Part shown: piece after piece, positions 60,809-64,000 of the stretch
Numbering within the stretch: the first letter of the stretch is position 1
Layout of the letters: every line of letters starts with the position of its first letter
Origin: Bacteroidales bacterium UBA1181
GTDB lineage: Bacteria; Bacteroidota; Bacteroidia; Bacteroidales; Paludibacteraceae
DNA length: 64,000 bases
Direction of reading: 5' to 3'
Assembly: GCA_002310215.1 (NCBI GenBank)
Contig: DBYR01000013.1
Span: 149,403 to 213,402 of the forward strand
Translations under genes and position numbers: made by a program
Notes under the pieces: model-generated
Databases searched by the model: none
Told to the model about the DNA's origin: nothing
The model's input: the letters and a program-made list of their open reading frames with translations, nothing else

Positions 60809-61254
60809 TCATCTTCATCTTCTTGCTCGTTTTCCTTGATATCAGAATAGCTTTCCGAATAGCCATCATTATAACCATCTGAATAACCTTCTTGGTATTT
60901 TGTTTCAAAATAGTCGTGATAGCGATTAGAATCATCATAACCATATCCGTGAGTATATCCATGCCTTCCATCATATTCCCCTTGCTCATATCCCTCATCA
61001 TACCCTTCGCTATAGGCATCAGGGGTAGCTTTTCTTGTTACTACTTTTTCCCTAGGTTCAGCATGGAGTATATCATAGATATCTTTGTGTTCTGTGGATA
61101 TTATATCAAATGCATTAGATGATGAAGATCCAAAATAAGTTGGCGTAGTGGTCTGAGTAGTACTCTTGGAAGTATGATTATTATAAATAATAATGGAAAC
61201 GCCTACTAAAATTATACATAGGATTCCACATCCACAACCATTATCGTTATTCAT
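60802..61254 (-). CDS. Hypothetical membrane-anchored protein with GYxxGY repeats
   Basis: The 150-residue protein has an N-terminal Cys-rich lead and TM (CGILCIILVGVSIIIYN, about 8-24) and a C-terminal half of Gly-Tyr-Asp/Glu repeats (EGYDEGYEQGEYDGRHGY, EGYSDGYNDGYSES). The composition suggests an extended low-complexity region. Its last codons abut the truncated RAYT. Not recognised. Confidence 0.6.
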   Translation of the reverse strand: MNNDNGCGCGILCIILVGVSIIIYNNHTSKSTTQTTTPTYFGSSSSNAFDIISTEHKDIYDILHAEPREKVVTRKATPDAYSEGYDEGYEQGEYDGRHGYTHGYGYDDSNRYHDYFETKYQEGYSDGYNDGYSESYSDIKENEQEDEDDW

Positions 61255-61291
61255 AAATTTTTAATTTGTCAAAACGAAGTTTAAATTCTTT

Positions 61292-61753
61292 TTATAATTC
61301 ATTCAATTTGAATGTATTTAATCTTTCCCCATCTCTAGAAGGAGATTTATAAAAATATAGTTTTTTTATGTCATACTTTTTACAAAAAGAAATTAACTCT
61401 TTGTTGGGGAAGGTTGCATAATTAAAGTGCGTAGCATCTATTGGATGAGAAGATTCTATTTTTGTACTATATACAGCCACAGAATAACTTCCATTAATAG
61501 CACCCCATATTTCATTATAGTAGTATCCTCTATGATAAAACGCAATTATACTATAATGACCATCATTACTACTCCCAAAACATATTCTTACCCTATTAAA
61601 TTCGTTATCATCAGCCATAATTTCTTCTGACTTTGAAACATCATTCTGATATTCGATTCCGGCTTTTTTTATTTTCTTGAAGTTTTGGGAATAAGCACCT
61701 CCAACGAATATAAACAGAGAAACAATTAATAATATCTGTTTTAAGACTGACAT
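61292..61753 (-). CDS. Hypothetical secreted protein
   Basis: The 153-residue protein has a clear signal peptide (ILLIVSLFIFVGGAYSQ). The mature part is rich in Tyr, Ser and Asn (YHRGYYYNEIWGAINGSY). No family was recognised. It is AT-rich, as is the following 1.4 kb. It lies 37 bp upstream of the GYxxGY-repeat gene, in the same direction. Confidence 0.6.
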   Translation of the reverse strand: MSVLKQILLIVSLFIFVGGAYSQNFKKIKKAGIEYQNDVSKSEEIMADDNEFNRVRICFGSSNDGHYSIIAFYHRGYYYNEIWGAINGSYSVAVYSTKIESSHPIDATHFNYATFPNKELISFCKKYDIKKLYFYKSPSRDGERLNTFKLNEL

Positions 61754-62160
61754 CGCATTAGTATTTTGTTAATATGTAATTCAATTCAAATATGCTGTTG
61801 CAAAAATAAGAAAATCAACCGGAATAATACTAACGAATGCATTTTTCACAAACATTCTAAAATATTGGAACAATATTGGTATGGGAGAAACTATCAGAAA
61901 TTTCTCGGACTGGAGAATATGAAGTTAAAGAATGTTAATTTGCCTATATGTTTCGATTTCATTTCTGTAGATTGCAATTGTTTATATACTATACGAATAT
62001 GCGATATATTAGCGGTATATTATTTGTCTGGAGATTGCTGCAACTTTATATTGTTTTTTTAACATATTTTTATTTGCATATCAATGCGCAAAATTTTCCA
62101 ACAAAACCCTTTTTTTTTTCACAAGATGAACTATATTTGCCGTTGGATTTCAGGACGTAA

Positions 62161-62340
62161 GTTATTATTAATGAAGTTGTTACAAGATGTTTAGATGATG
62201 ATGGAGATGAAGGTAAAGAAGATGATGATGAGGATGATGGTACAACTAAGTTTACAATAAATAAAGAAAGAGGAACTGTAATTCGCACTTACAATCCCCC
62301 TTCGTTTATGTCCTGGTTCTGGCACCAGATGTCATACTAA
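62161..62340 (+). pseudogene. Probable gene remnant (acidic 3' end)
   Basis: After a TAA at 62158-62160 the frame runs open for 59 codons: an acidic stretch (LDDDGDEGKEDDDEDDG), then INKERGTVIRTYNPPS and FMSWFWHQMSY before TAA. There is no start codon at a suitable place, although a TATATTTG box lies at about 62132. It looks like a decayed coding end. Confidence 0.35.
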
Positions 62341-62372
62341 TCTTGGCAAAGATTATATTTTTATTTGAAATA

Positions 62373-62568
62373 AAAAAATAATTGATGCTGTTATTGGAGA
62401 TCCAAGGTGCCAAGAGAGTATTAACGGAGTTGATGAAACTCCAAATATTAATTTTAAAAATTTAAAAATATGAATAAAATTATTCAAAATTTTAAATTTA
62501 CTCACTGGGTACCCCAAATAATAACTTGGATACTCATGGTTATACAAATATATTGTTGTATGAGGTAA
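62373..62568 (+). pseudogene. Probable gene remnants, AT-rich
   Basis: A start-less frame reads IIDAVIGDPRCQESINGVDE and onward to a TGA at 62471-62473. It overlaps (ATGA) a 32-codon frame at 62470-62568 with a hydrophobic core (VPQIITWILMVIQIYCC). Neither is recognised. Apart from these and the repeats listed separately, nothing was recognised in 61754-63196. Confidence 0.3.
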
Positions 62569-62574
62569 ATTTGG

Positions 62575-62610
62575 CAGAGGGTTGTACATCTTGTACAGTC
62601 CTCTGTTTTT
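62575..62610 (+). terminator. Terminator after the AT-rich remnants
   Basis: CAGAGG (62575-62580) pairs with CCTCTG (62600-62605), with an inner TTGTACA/TGTACAG stem, followed by TTTTT. Confidence 0.7.
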
Positions 62611-62689
62611 CAAATTTCGGAAGGGAGGGATACATCCATCAACTTTTAATTCTTAACTCCTAATTTTTAACTCATAACTATTCACGTTT

Positions 62690-62776
62690 CACCCTTTCAG
62701 GGTTTCCATCACACATCCATCCGTCGTACAGGGGTTAGCACCCCTGCCTGTGTTATGACGCCCCTATGGGGCTTGG
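62690..62776. repeat. Cluster of short GC-rich inverted repeats
   Basis: ACCCTTTCAGGGTTT, CAGGGGttagcaCCCCTG (62729-62746) and GCCCCTATGGGGC (62760-62772) occur within 90 bp, after an AT-rich run of TTAATTCTTAACTCC type. Such clusters look like remains of small mobile repeats rather than a gene. Confidence 0.55.
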
Positions 62777-63060
62777 TCGTACGCACCGTATAGGGAATTT
62801 GCGATTTTATCATTTACAAATTCCCCGAAAAATGTCCATGGTTTTGGGTGCAGATCGTTACGAAATATTCGCCACCCTCATAATCATGCCATTGTGCACG
62901 GGCGGAAGGTATACGATAGGTTCCTTTGAATTTATTGTCAGACATAACAGATGGATTTTAAATACAATTATCACATCCATAACGTAAAAAAATGGATTTA
63001 TTGTATTGATAGGAATACATTGTTGTGATGCATTGCATTTTTGACGTGTCGTGTTGCATT

Positions 63061-63118
63061 GTAGAGACGCAAGATTTTGCGTCTCCGTGGATTGAGACGC
63101 AATATGTTGCGTCTCTAC
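63061..63118. repeat. REP/BIME-like element, second copy
   Basis: This 58-bp unit matches 60675-60732 in plan: GTAGAGACGCAA, TTGCGTCTC, a spacer, GAGACGCAA and TTGCGTCTCTAC. Confidence 0.85.
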
Positions 63119-63143
63119 AGCAAACGATAATCCCCTGCCCTGA

Positions 63144-63178
63144 AAAAACAAAAAGGGCACCCCACACGAGGTGCCCTT
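63144..63178 (-). terminator. pckA terminator
   Basis: AAGGGCACC (63153-63161) and GGTGCCCTT (63170-63178) form a perfect stem. On the minus strand it is followed by TTTTTGTTTTTT. Confidence 0.85.
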
Positions 63179-63196
63179 CTATTGAGAGAAAATTGA

Positions 63197-64000
63197 TTAC
63201 AATTTAGGACCAGCGGCAACCAAAGCCTTACCTGCTGCGTTACCAGTGTACTTCACGAAGTTCTTTTGGAAGCGTGAAGCCAAATCCTTCGCCTTCGTCT
63301 CCCACTCGGAAGCGTTAGCGTAAGTGTCGCGAGGATCCAAGATAGCTGGGTTCACGCCTGGCAATGCGGTAGGAACCTCGAAGTCGAACATAGGGATCTT
63401 CTTCGTAGGAGCCTTCAAGATGTCACCGTTCAAGATAGCGTCGATGATACCACGGGTATCAGGGATAGAGATACGCTTGCCTGTTCCGTTCCATCCTGTG
63501 TTCACCAAGTAAGCCTTAGCGCCAGACTTCTGCATCTTCTTCACCAACTCCTCAGCGTATTTGGTTGGGTGCAACTCCAAGAATGCCTGTCCGAAACAAG
63601 CGGAGAAGGTTGGAGTAGGCTCCGTGATACCACGCTCCGTTCCGGCCAACTTAGCCGTGAAACCGCTCAAGAAGTAGTATTGAGTCTGCTCAGGAGTCAA
63701 GATGGATACTGGAGGCAACACGCCGAACGCGTCAGCCGACAAGAAGATAACGTTCTTAGCGGCAGGAGCGGATGATCCTGGCTGGATGTTGTTGATGTGG
63801 TTGATAGGATAAGAAACACGGGTGTTCTCAGTAACGGACTTGTCGTTGAAGTCGATCTTGCCGTTCTTGTCCACCGTAACGTTCTCCAACAAAGCGTTGC
63901 GTTTGATAGCGCCGTAGATGTCTGGCTCGTGCTCCTTGCTCAAACCGATCACCTTAGCGTAGCAACCGCCCTCGAGGTTGAACACGCCCTCGTCGTCCCA
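63197..64000 (-). CDS. pckA: Phosphoenolpyruvate carboxykinase (ATP), N-terminal part beyond window edge
   Basis: The frame is open to the right edge (WDDEGVFNLEGGCYAK at the edge), so the true start lies outside; about 267 C-terminal residues are seen. Motifs include NLEGGCYAK, FLSADAFGVLPPVS (metal-binding kinase-2 Asp), AGTERG, FSACFGQAF and NTGWNGTGKRISI. It makes phosphoenolpyruvate from oxaloacetate, or runs in the fixing direction in fermentative Bacteroidota that make succinate. It has its own terminator and is well expressed by codon choice. Confidence 0.97.
   Translation of the reverse strand, partial: WDDEGVFNLEGGCYAKVIGLSKEHEPDIYGAIKRNALLENVTVDKNGKIDFNDKSVTENTRVSYPINHINNIQPGSSAPAAKNVIFLSADAFGVLPPVSILTPEQTQYYFLSGFTAKLAGTERGITEPTPTFSACFGQAFLELHPTKYAEELVKKMQKSGAKAYLVNTGWNGTGKRISIPDTRGIIDAILNGDILKAPTKKIPMFDFEVPTALPGVNPAILDPRDTYANASEWETKAKDLASRFQKNFVKYTGNAAGKALVAAGPKL

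Noticed and set aside
61766..62062. 98-codon plus-strand frame in the AT-rich region
   Set aside because: Composition and lack of any domain or ribosome-binding context suggest chance in AT-rich DNA.
60675..63118. Repeated palindromic units considered as CRISPR repeats
   Set aside because: Only two units 2.3 kb apart, each a double palindrome, with no spacer pattern or cas genes.

Overview
The window comes from a member of the Bacteroidota, most likely order Bacteroidales. Several observations point there: promoters of the TTTG-19-TAnnTTTG type upstream of many genes; secreted glycosidases carrying type IX secretion (T9SS) C-terminal sorting domains; SusC-like carboxypeptidase-regulatory and plug modules; DUF3822, DUF4296, DUF5715 and DUF4139 proteins; a TrpB2-type tryptophan synthase beta chain; and a 29-residue mS38/COX24-like basic protein beside RNase G. 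The enzymes suggest a degrader of plant cell walls. The genus cannot be named from this sequence.

Layout. 1-3.4 kb is an AT-rich accessory segment: an edge-truncated AAA15/OLD-like ATPase diverges from a three-gene operon encoding a four-TM protein, a metallo-beta-lactamase-fold hydrolase and a stand-alone E2 ubiquitin-conjugating-like protein. This is the best candidate for an undescribed conflict system. 3.5-7.3 kb holds a GH5 cellulase-like protein that lacks the family nucleophile and an esterase; both have the same promoter and the same palindromic operator. 7.4-18.6 kb has tcdA, a 1,836-residue T9SS adhesin-like protein with a 513-bp tandem repeat, a thioesterase, a membrane AraC-type sensor-regulator without a kinase, and an AAA_14/DUF4143 ATPase whose promoter lies inside a perfect inverted repeat. 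18.8-22.3 kb encodes a two-catalytic-domain mannanase (GH26-CBM35-GH5) and thyA. 22.9-30.7 kb is an Rhs toxin island: a T9SS lamin-tail-like protein, a 2,011-residue Rhs protein with a GIY-YIG tip, its Imm26-like immunity gene and an orphan Rhs-core fragment.

30.8-38.9 kb is mostly housekeeping: rpsO, a dCMP deaminase, a CtpA protease, a RecD-like helicase, DUF3822, rsmD, folB, and trpB preceded by a Trp-Trp leader peptide and attenuator. 39-41.5 kb encodes a GH30-CBM6 xylanase. 41.5-51.4 kb has a CapA lipoprotein, two DUF4139 paralogues (one with an inserted SusC-like plug), a TonB-C protein, a glycosyltransferase, an M48 peptidase, and DUF2752 and TM2 proteins. 51.6-59.6 kb is again core: folA, the dksA-like/lspA/DUF4296 operon, recO, DUF5715, a thioesterase, an acetyltransferase, an HU-like gene, the mS38-like gene and rng.

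59.7-64 kb has a TonB-C protein, a decapitated REP-associated transposase with a REP element inside its reading frame, two small hypothetical genes, 1.4 kb of AT-rich remnants and repeats, and the 3' part of pckA. No rRNA, tRNA or CRISPR array was seen. All family assignments were made by reading translated sequence; no database search was run.
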